The notes beneath the pieces were generated by a model. The model did not search any database. It was not told the origin of the DNA and saw only the letters and a program-made list of their open reading frames with translations. Position numbers and translations under genes: made by a program. Below, one piece after another: positions 8,003 through 17,103 of a stretch of DNA of 17,103 nt. Every line of letters starts with the position of its first letter. The first letter of the stretch is position 1. The stretch comes from Acanthamoeba castellanii str. Neff (taxonomy: Eukaryota > Discosea > Longamoebia > Acanthamoebidae), in NCBI RefSeq assembly GCF_000313135.1, contig NW_004457623.1, positions 1 through 17,103 on the forward strand, given 5' to 3'.

Positions 8003-8073
8003 GGGCGCCGCCCGGAATCGAACCGGGGCCTCTCGCACCCTAAGCGAGAATTTTACCACTTAACTACGGCGCC
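8003..8073 (-). tRNA. tRNA-Pro(AGG)
   Basis: A 71-nt tRNA on the minus strand. The acceptor stem GGCGCCG pairs with CGGCGCC, and discriminator C is typical of eukaryotic tRNA-Pro. The anticodon stem CTCGC/GCGAG encloses TTAGGGT, giving anticodon AGG, which reads CCU and, as IGG, CCC/CCA. The T-arm is CCCGG-TTCGATT-CCGGG. There is no intron. A TTTTAGTGC stretch downstream on the tRNA strand offers a polymerase III stop. Confidence 0.95.
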
Positions 8074-8154
8074 TACACACACATCCGTGAATCACTGACA
8101 TCATTGACTGGCCACAATCTTAACGGTTGCGGCAAGCACATGGCTTCAATCCTG

Positions 8155-8160
8155 TTTATT
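8155..8160 (-). terminator. Polyadenylation signal AATAAA of the Cys/Met-rich protein gene
   Basis: TTTATT on the plus strand reads AATAAA on the minus strand, 37 nt beyond the predicted stop codon. It supports the 3' end of the gene model at 8198. Confidence 0.6.
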
Positions 8161-8197
8161 GCATCCTAATGCTCAACACCTGAAACGCGGGTCTGCG

Positions 8198-9236
8198 TCA
8201 CCACCGGAAAAGCTGGGTAAGGAAGAGCGACTGGTAGTACATGTCCGCCATGCGCGCCTGCAGGTGTGGAGACCAGATCAGTGATCACAGGCTAAATAGG
8301 AAAGCCCACAAAAGTAAGTCCGGTACCGCAGCACTGCCTCCAGGGTTGGCTGACGATGGACAGAGTGACCAGCTCGGCAGAGCAGCACACATCTCCTTCC
8401 ACGCCTTGCAGCCGCTCATCTCAGGCATTGACTGAGTGAAGAGTGTTAGCATTGCAATTCAGTCACTGTTGATATTAGAGCTGGCAGGGGGTGGTACCAG
8501 ACAGAGGTCGCTGTAGACCAGGAGCAGGTCACACTGCAACAGGGAACCCTGATTGGTCGCCAAAACATGTGAGCCATTTGGAAAAGACAGGAACTGAATC
8601 AAGAAGGAGAGGCTCAACCTGCTTCTGGCAGCGGTCGCAGTCGGCCATAGTCATTTCGCCACACATCTGCTCAATCAGGTCCGACGTGGCCATGGTCGAA
8701 GGCAAGGGCAAGGCCTGTCATTGGGGTAGAGCTCGGTGGTCAGCGTGCGCCGGCACCATGAACGAGAAGGAGGAGAACCTTGGACTGGCACTGCTGGACA
8801 ACTGACTCGTTGGAGCACATTGAGGAGTAGTTGGCACAACCGGCCATGTTGGGCATGTCCACGCAGAGATCTAGTGTTACACCACCACTCAAATTATCAA
8901 CTCAGCTCATCTTCGCCCACAAACTTCCGGAGCAGATTTGGGTTGGAAACCTTTCAAGATGGAGAACTCCTTGCAGTAGGGGCTGGCTCCGACCTTCTTG
9001 GCTTCATCAGCGCAGACCCGCTGGACTGTACAGCCGGGCATGGTGGGCATCTCGTCGCACAGATGTTTGATGCCCTCCTGCACCATCGCCGACGGCATCG
9101 TGTAGTTGGCGCAAGTGGCGTTGGACGGAGTCTGAACACAGCCATCATCGCCCACGGTTCGTGTAGCGCCAGTGGCCGCGTACAAGATGGCCACCAACGC
9201 GAGTACAACCACTACAACACTCCTGTTCCACTTCAT
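8198..9236 (-). CDS. Secreted Cys/Met-rich repeat protein (Ctr/p80 luminal-domain-like)
   Basis: Minus-strand exon join 9236..8951, 8870..8779, 8714..8619, 8533..8498, 8431..8327, 8257..8198 gives 224 residues. It begins with a signal peptide (MKWNRS, a Val-rich core, cleavage near A-T-G-A). Four repeats share C-x2-M-P-x-M-x-G-C: residues 60-69, 98-107, a degenerate 144-152 (C-G-E-M-T-M-A-D-C) and 169-178. Three of them (all but the degenerate one) are followed by another Cys 6-7 residues later. N-glycosylation sequons N-A-T and N-Y-T lie near residue 39-46. The last exon ends M-A-D-M-Y-Y-Q-S-L-F-L-T-Q-L-F-R-W then stop. The Met/Cys repeats and this tail recall the luminal region just before the first helix of Ctr copper transporters, including amoebal p80, but no transmembrane segment follows. 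It could be a copper-binding secreted protein or a truncated transporter; this is inference. Short exons make exons 4 and 6 less certain. Confidence 0.65.
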
Positions 9237-9298
9237 CTTTCAGCTGCGTGCTTGCTGCGCCTCGTTGGGTCGCGTGATGCTGGCGGTGGCGATGTAGA
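9237..9298. promoter_or_regulatory. 62-bp divergent promoter gap
   Basis: Only 62 bp separate the start codons of the Cys/Met-rich protein gene (minus) and the small gene at 9299 (plus), so promoters or 5' UTRs must overlap. No TATA-like box is obvious. The inference rests on position only and on both gene starts being right. Confidence 0.35.
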
Positions 9299-9603
9299 AT
9301 GAAGAGAGAGCTCTCGACGCTTCCCGACCATCGGGGACCCCTGGCGGGAAGCTTGCTCGGAGGGTTAGGCCTGGGCTGTTGCTCCTCTTCTTCCTCGAAA
9401 ACAGCCAACGTCCGTCCGCTCCGTCCTCCCTCCCCTGTTCATCGCCACAACAGTTACCGCCGCCCTAAGTCCGACGGTGTGCCGACCAGCTCCGAGGCGG
9501 CCCCCGCCGACAGACGCGTTTTTGGTAAGTTACCCCAAACGCAAGAAGATGTGGTGATGCTGATGATATTGGTGAGCTCTCTTTAGGCACAAACATCGTG
9601 TAG
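9299..9603 (+). CDS. Small Arg/Ser/Pro-rich protein of unknown function
   Basis: Exon join 9299..9524, 9587..9603 gives 80 residues, MKRELSTLPDHRG to R-R-V-F-G-T-N-I-V. The donor GTAAGT is the best-matching donor in the window, the acceptor is CTCTTTAG, and the join is phase 1 and in frame to a TAG. The composition is rich in Arg, Ser, Pro and Gly, with a CCSSSSS stretch and no clear domain; the hydrophobic L-L-G-G-L-G-L-G patch is too short for a membrane helix. The stop lies 44 bp from the convergent ThrRS stop. The strong intron argues for a real transcript, but the ORF is short and I recognise no family. Without splicing the frame would extend to 95 residues. Confidence 0.5.
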
Positions 9604-9647
9604 TCGGCGTCGTGATCGGTTCTTTTTCGACGATGATGAAGAGGGGC

Positions 9648-12156
9648 TTACTCGTGCTTGGCGACGTGGGCGTTGAGCTTCTCGATGAGGTCGTTGAGCG
9701 GGATGGTACCGTGCCTGACGTTGTCTCTCGTCCTCACGTTGACAGTCTCGGTCTCGATCTCCTCCTTGCCGCACACGAGGATGTAGTTGTACTGCGCCAG
9801 CTGCGACTCGCGGATCTTCTTGTCGAGCTTCTTGTCCGACAGGTCGCTGTCCACGTAGAAGCCGGCATCGTGCAGGCGCTGCCTCACCTTCTCCACATAC
9901 TCGTTCTGGGCCGCATCGCTCACGACGGGGATCACAACCACCTGCGTGGCCCCACAAACAACGCCGCAAACAATGCAGGGTCAGACTCTGATGAGAGTAA
10001 TACTGAGAAGCGCGCGTTCACAGCAGTGTACCTGTCGGGGCGACAGCCAGAAGGGCCACTTGCCGGCGGTGTGCTCGAGCAGGATGGCCATCATCCTCTC
10101 CACGGAGCCGAGGATGGCGCGGTGGATGATCACGGGGCGGGTGAGCTCTCCCTCCTTCTCACCGGACATGAAGTCCAGCTCGAAGCGGATCGGGAGCTGG
10201 AAGTCCAGCTGGATGGTGGCGCACTGGTGCTTCCTCCTGAGGGCGTCCTGGATCTTGATGTCGATCTTGGGGCCGTAGAAGGCACCTGGCAATGGTGGTT
10301 GCACGACGCGTTGAGCGGGAAAGGGTCAGCTTCGATGGAACTGAAGGGCTTCGAGATTAGAATCATCATCAACAACAACAACAACATACCATCGCCGGGG
10401 TTGAGCTTCCAGGGCCTGCCGAACTTGTCGAGCACGATCTTGAGCTGGTTCTCGGCGTTGTCCCAGGTGGTGATCTCGCCGAGGAAGTTGTCCGGGCGCG
10501 TGGACAGCTCGAGCGAGAACTCGAAGCCGAAGATGCCGTACACGTGCTGCAGGAACTCGAGGCACGAGAACACCTCCTGTTCGATCTGGTTGGCCGCGCA
10601 GAAGATGTGGGCATCGTCCTGCTGGAACCTGTCGTGCGCGAGGTCGGTTCACACATCACCGACAAGTAATTAGAGCCAGGCCCAAGGCAAGAAAAGGAGA
10701 GCACTGCTGCGGCAGGGGTAGGCGAGTAGAGTACCTGCGCACACGGGTGAGACCCGTGAGGGCACCGGAGAGCTCGTTACGGTGGAGGACACCAAAGTCG
10801 GCGAAGCGGAGGGGCAGCTCGCGGTAGGACCTGGTCCTGTGCTTGAACATGAGGCAGTGGCCCGGGCAGTTCATGGGCTTCATGGCGAACTGGCGACCCT
10901 CGCACTCGAAGGCGAACATGTTGTCCTTGTAGTTTTGCCAGTGGCCGGAGGTGAGCCAGAGGTCGGCGTTGTAGACGTTGGGCGTGATGACCTCCTCGAA
11001 GCCGCGCTTGCGGTACTCGCTGCGGATGAAATCGATGAGGCGGTTGTACACGCGAGCGCCGTGGGGCAGCCAGAAGCACGAGCCGGGGCTGAGCGGGTGG
11101 AAGAAGAAGAGCTCCTGCGCCTTGCCCAGGTTCTGGTGGTTGCGCTTCTCGGCCTCGATGAGGTCGTTCTTGTAGCGATCGAGGTCCTCCTTGTTGCGGA
11201 AGGCGATACCGTACACGCGCTGGAGGCTGTCGTTGTCCTTGTTGGCTTGCCAGTAGGAGGACGAGTTGTCCATGACCTCGAGCAGCTTCACGAAGCCGGT
11301 GTTGGGCACGTGGGGGCCTCGGCACGGGTCGATGAGGTTGCCGCAGCGGTAGACGGTGCAGCTGCCGCCCTCGGGCACCTTGTCCCTCAGCATCTGCGAC
11401 TTGTAGGGGTTGTGCTTGAACAGCTCCAGGGCAGTCTCCTTGGGCACCGTGAGCCGATCAAACTGCTGCTTCTCGCGGATGATCTGCGCGATGATTCGGT
11501 TGAGCTCCTTGAAATCGTCCTTCGAGACCTTGAGCTCGTCGTCGGGCATGCGGCCCTCGTAGAAGAAGTGGTACTTGTCGCCTTCCTTGGCGGGCGGACC
11601 CACGCACAGCTTGATGCCGTACTTGCGCTCGAGGGCCTGACCAAGAATGTGGGCACTCGAATGCCAGAAGACGTGTCGGCCCTCCTCGCTATCGACGTTG
11701 AGAAGCTCGAGGGTTCCGTCCTGCTCCAGCGGGCGCCAGGCATCGACCAGCTGGCCGTTGACCTTGGCGGCGACGGTCTCATCGCGCAGCTTCTTCGAGA
11801 TGCTGGCGGCGATGTCAAGGGGCGTGGTCTTGCCGGCCACGGCGTCGACGATGCGGGCGTCGGGAAGAGTAATCTTGATGGGCTTTCCCTCTGTTTCACA
11901 TCACGAGCAAGGAGGATGCAAGATTAAGTAAAAATTGCGTAGAAAAACAGAATAGGACTTGAATTGGGCAGGTGAAGGCACCTTCTTGCGCGCTCTGCTT
12001 CTTCAATTCATCCCAAATGGCAATGCGATGCTTGATCCATTCGGGCTCTTCGACCTTGGGGGCTGGGGCCTTCTTCTCCTTCTTGTTGCCTCCCTTCGCG
12101 GGCTGCTGCTTCTGCTCCGCAGGGGCAGAGGGGACCTGTTCGACTTGGCCTTCCAT
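9648..12156 (-). CDS. TARS1: Threonyl-tRNA synthetase, cytosolic type
   Basis: Minus-strand exon join 12156..11982, 11890..10735, 10628..10390, 10285..10032, 9941..9648 gives 705 residues, near the usual size of about 720. It charges tRNA-Thr. A Lys/Gln-rich eukaryotic N-terminal extension (1-58) is followed by a TGS domain (about 60-122) and an editing domain with H-S-S-A-H (135-139) and C-R-G-P-H (248-252), both metal-binding pairs intact. The class II catalytic core contains W-L-P-H-G-A-R (motif 1 region), M-N-C-P-G-H (zinc Cys about 400), [10 protein letters not shown] then T-R-V-R-R-F (motif 2), D-D-A-H-I-F-C (zinc His about 451), [10 protein letters not shown] (motif 3, zinc His about 578) and an anticodon-binding domain from S-P-R-Q to the end. 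No mitochondrial presequence is evident. All key residues are present, so it should be active. Confidence 0.97.
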
Positions 12157-12342
12157 GATGACGCTGCTGTGGTTGTCTATCGGAACAGGAGACTCGACTC
12201 ACGTGAAGATGGATGAATTGAATCGCTGCGGCGAGGGCAAAAGAAGAAAAGCCAAGCGAAACGTAAATGCAAAGAATTGGAACCAAGAAAATAACCGGAA
12301 TGCAAAGCTGTTGTTGTTGCACTGTCGTCAGGACATGTGGTG

Positions 12343-13992
12343 TCAGGCCTGTTGTTGTTCCTTCTTTGACGCCGTGGCGGTGGCCGAAACCCAATTCGTG
12401 TCCTCCGAGATGGTGGGCGGAGGGGTGAATTCCTTCTTGGTGAGCCACATCAGCTTGATCTTGGGATGCTGATAGTAGCCATCGTGCTGGCTCAGCGGGA
12501 TCTATCGTGTCACGATAGAACACACAGACACACAGACACAGACACACACACACACACACACACACACACGAATGCCAATCAGCAGCTGACACGCAGTTGC
12601 AACGGATCCGCGGGAGTACGTTGTTGATGTGCGAGTGGGGGATGCATACGCTCTCGGTGTCAAAGTACTGGTTCACGTGGACGTAGAATGCGTGGGCCGA
12701 TTCTGGATTGTGCTGCTCGTACCCGACCAGTATCTTCGTCTTCTCATCTGCCAGTTGGTGCATCGTCTTCAGGAGAGTGACCACCTGGAGGTGTGCCGTT
12801 GGTGAACATAAAGCGCGTTATGTTAACGGACTCGTATGACATGACCCTCACGCCACTTCAACGATGAAAGGTTGCACCTGCTTCTCCTTGTAGATACAAT
12901 CAGCTGCGATGATAAAGTCAAAATGCGGCAGCCCCTCCATGTCCGCTTCTCTACCCCTGCGAACGATCGTGGTCCATGATGATGTCAGTTCAACTAAATA
13001 CGCATGTGAGCGAAACACATACACATATGACGCCACTTACCAATACAATGTTCTACACTCGACCGAACCACCACCCTCTTCGATGAGCTTGCGGTTGAGC
13101 TCCGAGTTTCTCTTGGTGAACACCAGGATCCACTCCACGTCGGTCGCAGTCACTTGTGCTCCTGCCATACATCAGTACTGCGTTAATTCGACCCTGCGCC
13201 TACATTCGTGAAAGCACCACATACCCAGCATGCCGGCGGCAATGCTGACCGGAGCGCAACCGCTGCCCAGCTCCAGGACTTTCATCCCTGTGGAAAAGAG
13301 CAGATCCGTGAGCCGGTGGACTCAATGCGCGCGCATAGTGGGCGGGGCTCGACGATGGCGCACCACGACCGAATCGGCCTTGGTTGTGCAGCTTCTCCAG
13401 GTACTTCATCATCACCAAACTCTGCACCGAACGCACGTAAATACTCGTGTGCTCAGCGCGCCGGCACACCGCACACACCGCACACGACACACACTGCACA
13501 CACAACACACACACACACACGGTGGGCGGCGTACGGAATCCCACACGGTGAGCCCCACGGTGTCAAGCTCGTTGGCCACATCCTGCAGCGCCGGAGGGGG
13601 AGAGTCAGGCTGTAAGCCAGTGAGGGGAGGGGAGAGAGCGTATGTGTGCCTCACCTGGTTGATGACCATCCGCTTGCCGTTGATCTCGAAGTAGAAGTCG
13701 TCCTCGTAGCGCTCCTTGTCCGACAGCTTGTTGCGTCGCCAGGTGAGCGCCTTGGGGCTTTCAATCGTTGGCTCTTCTGGTGCCACATCTTCGCCTGCAC
13801 AGCGAAAGGCCAGAAGTAAGGCAAATGCAAATCTCACAAACATCTCCAACGCATCAAAAAAAACCAAATGTAAAAGGAGGAAGAGAACAAATCCGAACTC
13901 CTCGATTTACGGCGACCTCAACCTGTACCCGACGCTTCCAGGGTGGTTTCGTTGAGCTGTTGTGCGAGATCTTCAACTGGTGGCGCGTCCAT
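12343..13992 (-). CDS. METTL21-like SAM-dependent methyltransferase (Methyltransf_16 family)
   Basis: Minus-strand exon join 13992..13929, 13794..13655, 13582..13535, 13421..13370, 13287..13225, 13161..13041, 12956..12857, 12784..12620, 12501..12343 gives 303 residues. Family features in order: G-L-T-V-W-D-S-S-L-V-M-M-K-Y-L before the fold, motif I V-L-E-L-G-S-G-C-A-P (about 105-114), acidic end of strand 2 A-T-D-V-E-W (D130), and F-I-I-A-A-D-C-I-Y (D182 to Y185), equivalent to the D-x-x-Y element of METTL21-type lysine methyltransferases, then K-I-L-V-G-Y-E. This family methylates lysines of chaperones, elongation factors and other proteins; the substrate cannot be told here. An N-terminal extension of about 60 residues and a C-terminal polar tail are outside the fold. 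The start lies 145 bp from the divergent MED16 start. Exon 7's donor (GAA|GTGGCG) was chosen because it keeps the helix in frame. Confidence 0.85.
12520..12570 (-). repeat. (CA)n/(TG)n tract in the last methyltransferase intron
   Basis: CACACAGACA units and a long (CA)n run on the plus strand read as (TG)n on the coding strand. It lies in the 12502-12619 intron, close to the acceptor side. Confidence 0.75.
13464..13521 (-). repeat. GT-rich intronic repeat in methyltransferase intron 3
   Basis: CACACCGCACACACCG and (CA)n on the plus strand are TG-rich with interspersed CG steps on the coding strand, inside the 13422-13534 intron. It is the same style as the repeats in the KPTN and MED16 introns. 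Confidence 0.7.
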
Positions 13993-14137
13993 CTTCCTCT
14001 TCACAGTTACGATAAGCAAATAAATGGCCAGAAAAACCAGGATTGGTGGTTGTTTTCCTTTTATTTTCTTCTCTTATTATCTTTTTTGTTTTGTGGTTTG
14101 TGTTCATCTTTGCTGCTGTGATCGGGAGGAAGCAGCG
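13993..14137. promoter_or_regulatory. Divergent promoter of methyltransferase and MED16
   Basis: There are 145 bp between opposing start codons, with an AT-rich, T-tract-dominated core (14055-14100) that stands out from the GC-rich surroundings. This is a plausible bidirectional, nucleosome-poor promoter. No specific factor site is assigned. Confidence 0.5.
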
Positions 14138-17103
14138 ATGGAGGAGGTGTGCCGCGTCAATCTGATGCACCATGGTGGGTCAGGCACCACGTGTCACAAC
14201 CGGATCAGCACGCAGCACATCTGTTCTGAATTCTTCCAATTCCCTGCTTACAGGCACGACACAGCCCCCTCCTCATCCTCATCCACCTTGCCCCTGCTTG
14301 CGGCACTTGGCGGCACCCACCAGGTGGGTGGTACCGCTTCAATAGACAATGGTCGCTCACGCTCACTGCGCCCGGCTGCAGATGTGTTGCCTGGTCTGCC
14401 GACAACCTCATCGCCTACTCGGCCGCTGACGCCGACCTCCAGGCGCACGACCCCGCGACGTACGTGCACCACCCCGCCCCAACCTCAGCCTCAGCCTGCC
14501 TGGCCACGTCACGTGACGTGGTGCAGTGAAGTTGAAGCAGCCTGGCTCATGATCATCATCATCGACTACGCCACACACGTGATGGTGTTGTTGTTGTCGT
14601 CTGCAGGCCGACGCCGAGCGGTTCGACGCGGCAGAAGCTGTACATTGCGAGCGCCAACGTGCCCGAGGAGCACGCGACGGTCGTGACGCCGCACAAGTGG
14701 GCCATCCGGTTCCTCGAGTGGGCGCCCGCCACGCTCGGCGGCCCGCTCCTGCTCTCGGCCGACCACGAGAAGATCTGCATCTGGGAGATGAAGGACAACG
14801 TCACCGAGTGGGGCGAGGACGAGCCGGCGAGCCGCGCCAAGAAGCCCATCAAGATACTCGACTTCGAGGGCACCGTGGGCCTCAAGTGGCTCAATGCCGA
14901 CCCCAAGGTGAGCAACCACACAGGGCATGCTGCTGTTGTTGGCTTGATCGTTCTTGCCAACGCACATGGCGCTAACCCTCTGTGTGTCGTGTGTGTCGTG
15001 TCGTGTCTTGCCGTGCCGTGTCGCGTGCGGTAGTACACTCTCCACACGCCGAGCGCCAACGCACCACCGACATCGTTGGCTGTGCCGCCTCGGAACCTCG
15101 ATGAGAAATTCCTGGCTGAACGCAGTATGTTCATCCCTCCCCCCAAACCTCACTCCACCGTCAACGCGCGAATGACGGCTCACACACTCAACGCGTGCCC
15201 CTCCCCCCCCCGACACCAGGCTCCATCACTCGCAGTTCGTCGCAGGTGCCTCTCGACCGAGCCCTGGCGCCCGCCGGCGTTCCCTGCTTCCTTCATGTCT
15301 CTGCCTCAGGCGCAGTACGCCCAAAATCCTCACATTCTTCTTTGCTTTCTTATCACCACCAACACCTTGGGTTGTTGGGTTTTGGTTGTTGTTGGGTGTT
15401 GTGGCCAGGTGCACGTGTTCTACAAGAAGATGTTTGATGAGCGCTGGGGCGTGGTCAACCTGCCGGGTCGCCTCCACGCGGCGGATTTCACGATCGCACA
15501 CGTCGACATCAGCCGTAACGCCGCCGGGACGGTGGTGATCGCGGCAGCGGGCACCTTTAGCCACATCGGGCCGGCCATCTGCCTCTTCGAGCTGGGCATC
15601 GACCTCACCAAGGGCTGTACGTCTCTCTTCTTTTCTTGCGGCCTGAACCTGTTAGTCTCACGTGTGTGTGTGTCTGTGGCTGTGTGTGTGTCGTGTGTCG
15701 TGTGTGTGTGGCGCTGAAGCGTGCACGTCACGGTTGATCTCGTCGATCCCGCTCAATCCGCTCCTGCGACCGGATGGCGCGGTGTCTCGCCCGTCGGTGC
15801 TCACCCACCTGGCCTTCGATCCGGCCTCCCACGGCAAGGCCCTACTCACCGTCTCCTCCGGTATAGGCACCCGCCCCCGTCGACGGTCACTCCCTTGCCT
15901 TACAGTTGTGTGTGTTGAATGTTCCGTGTGCGTCGTGTGCGTTAGACATGGCCAAAGGCTCCAAGTCGGTGATGACGCGGTGGGAGTACAAAACGTCGGC
16001 CGCGCCGCTCAGCTCGGCGTGGGCCGAAATCTCTGCGTCTCTGGCTTCGTCCACCTCCGCCTCCACCTCGTCTCCCTCCTCTTCTCCCGCGGTGCAGATC
16101 GCCACCCCGCCTCCGGCCACGCCCACGTCGTCGACCATCTCGACTAATACCCTCCCTGTACTGCCCTCCCCCTCCTCTCTCTTCTCCTTGTGCGCAGCCT
16201 TGCAGCTGTCGCTCACGTCCACATGCGTGTCGTGCCTATCGTGTTACCGTGTGTGTCGTGTGTCGTGTGGCTCGTCGACAACAAAAGACCTACACCGGGT
16301 GGCAGTTCACGGAGGTGGTGGCCGACGCCGCGGGTGGCGAGGTGGAGAGCGACGATGAGCCGTCGGGTTCGTTCGTGACGGCCCTCCACCACGCCTCCGG
16401 CCTCGTCTTCGTGGGCTACCTCAACGGCCTCCTCGAAATACGGGACAGGTTCGCCGCTACGTTCTCTATTTTATTTATTTATTTTATTACTTTTTATACC
16501 TCTTGAGGGTATGTCTACTCACCTTCAGCACAATACCAGTGCTACGCTGCAGGTGCTACATTCCATGCCTCAGACGAGCACACTCGACTCTGTTTCCTCT
16601 CCCTCGCCTCGTACGTACCCCTCTCAGTCATTTATTTATTTTAATCGCACTCTTCTACTACGCGCTACTCACACACGACATCGCCCCACCATCAGGAAAG
16701 CGCACGAAGCTGGTTCATGAGACAGCGGCGGGCCAGGAGAAGGTGAGGAGCGGGGAGGAGCTGCTCAAGCACGCGGCGCGCGCCCTTTCCAAGTCGCTCG
16801 ACCACCACCCACTGGTGCGTACCTCGAGCCGGGAGAACGCTGCTGCGATGGACCTCGAGGCCAAGAAGAACAGCGAGTCCGCCGCCACCGCCGGCCACCC
16901 GGAGATCCCCATGGCCTTCTGCCTCTCGCCCAACAGCACATGCGTGGCCATGGTCAACTCTGCCGGCGCCCTGGGCATCTACCACCTGGGTCCCCTGCCG
17001 CTCCACCACCTCGAGCGAGACCAAGAAGGTGCGTCCTACGTTCTAGACTCCCGATCTTTCCTCCAATGAGACGAAGAGCTGACGTGGCAACACGTGTTGT
17101 ATG
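14138..17103 (+). CDS. MED16: Mediator subunit 16 (MED16), N-terminal WD-repeat part, 3'-partial
   Basis: Exons: 14138..14174, 14254..14323, 14382..14459, 14607..14907, 15034..15124, 15220..15314, 15409..15616, 15720..15860, 15946..about 16036, 16198..16240, 16288..16448, 16540..16610, 16696..17038; a donor GTGCGT at 17039 leads out of the window. MED16-like segments are C-V-A-W-S-A-D-N-L-I-A-Y-S, F-L-E-W-A-P then L-L-S-A-D-H-E-K-I-C-I-W-E-M, G-L-K-W-L-N-A-D, D-E-K-F-L, T-H-L-A-F-D then T-R-W-E-Y-K, F-V-G-Y-L-N-G-L-L-E-I-R-D-S-A-T-L-Q-V-L-H-S, the basic P-R-K-R-T-K (possible nuclear signal) and C-V-A-M-V-N-S-A-G-A-L-G-I-Y. MED16 is a tail-module subunit of Mediator that links activators to RNA polymerase II. 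The end of exon 9 is uncertain: several GT sites in a Ser/Thr/Pro-rich stretch (16037-16190) would keep frame. Assignment is by motif order, not alignment. Confidence 0.72.

Noticed and set aside
10782..11927. 381-codon plus-strand open frame opposite the ThrRS exon 2
   Set aside because: It is the exact antisense of conserved ThrRS sequence, dominated by Val, Leu, Glu and Gly. No independent motif.
12541..12569. CA-repeat tracts considered as a CRISPR-like or telomeric array
   Set aside because: They are simple dinucleotide repeats inside introns with no regular spacers and no telomere-type G-rich unit.
16553..16610. Alternative acceptor after CTGCAG at 16552 for the MED16 exon
   Set aside because: It breaks the frame into the next exon starting at 16696. 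The acceptor at 16539 keeps frame and restores the I-R-D-S-A-T-L-Q-V-L-H-S stretch.

Overview
The window looks like nuclear DNA of a compact, GC- and CpG-rich protist, most likely an amoebozoan of the Acanthamoeba type. This is inferred from sequence style: genes on both strands separated by tens to a few hundred bases, many short GT-AG introns of about 50-150 nt, introns loaded with GTGTGTC-type strings, nuclear-type tRNA genes, and eukaryote-specific proteins (uL13, Mediator, kaptin). Nothing bacterial or viral was recognised.

Layout, left to right. (1) 1-895 (+): 3' part of a coiled-coil protein gene. (2) 896-1675: non-coding. (3) 1676-2091 (+): three-exon gene for an 89-residue single-pass membrane protein resembling the B12D/NDUFA4 family. 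(4) 2272-3341: two convergent, identical tRNA-Ser(CGA) genes carried on 139-bp inverted repeats (138/139 identical) around a non-coding centre. The 884 bp between the two tRNA bodies hold no CpG at all, although everything around them is CpG-rich; this is the most unusual part of the window. (5) 3572-4342 (-): ribosomal protein uL13 (RPL13A). (6) 4553-7871 (+): a 14-exon kaptin (KPTN) gene, divergent from uL13. (7) 7939-8073: a 37-nt hairpin and a tRNA-Pro(AGG) gene on the minus strand. (8) 8198-9236 (-): a secreted Cys/Met-rich protein with four C-x2-M-P-x-M-x-G-C type repeats, possibly related to the luminal part of amoebal Ctr/p80 copper transporters. (9) 9299-9603 (+): a small unknown protein. 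(10) 9648-12156 (-): cytosolic threonyl-tRNA synthetase, five exons, 705 residues. (11) 12343-13992 (-): a METTL21-type (Methyltransf_16) methyltransferase, nine exons, 303 residues. (12) 14138 to the right edge (+): the N-terminal WD-repeat half of Mediator subunit MED16, running off the window.

There is no operon logic; genes are arranged as divergent pairs sharing short promoters (uL13/KPTN, Cys-Met protein/small gene, methyltransferase/MED16) and convergent pairs. Several genes belong to the translation machinery (uL13, ThrRS, three tRNAs, possibly the methyltransferase), and kaptin belongs to the KICSTOR nutrient-sensing branch upstream of TORC1. All exon joins were read by eye from splice signals, frame and family resemblance, so individual boundaries may be off, particularly in MED16 exons 9-10.
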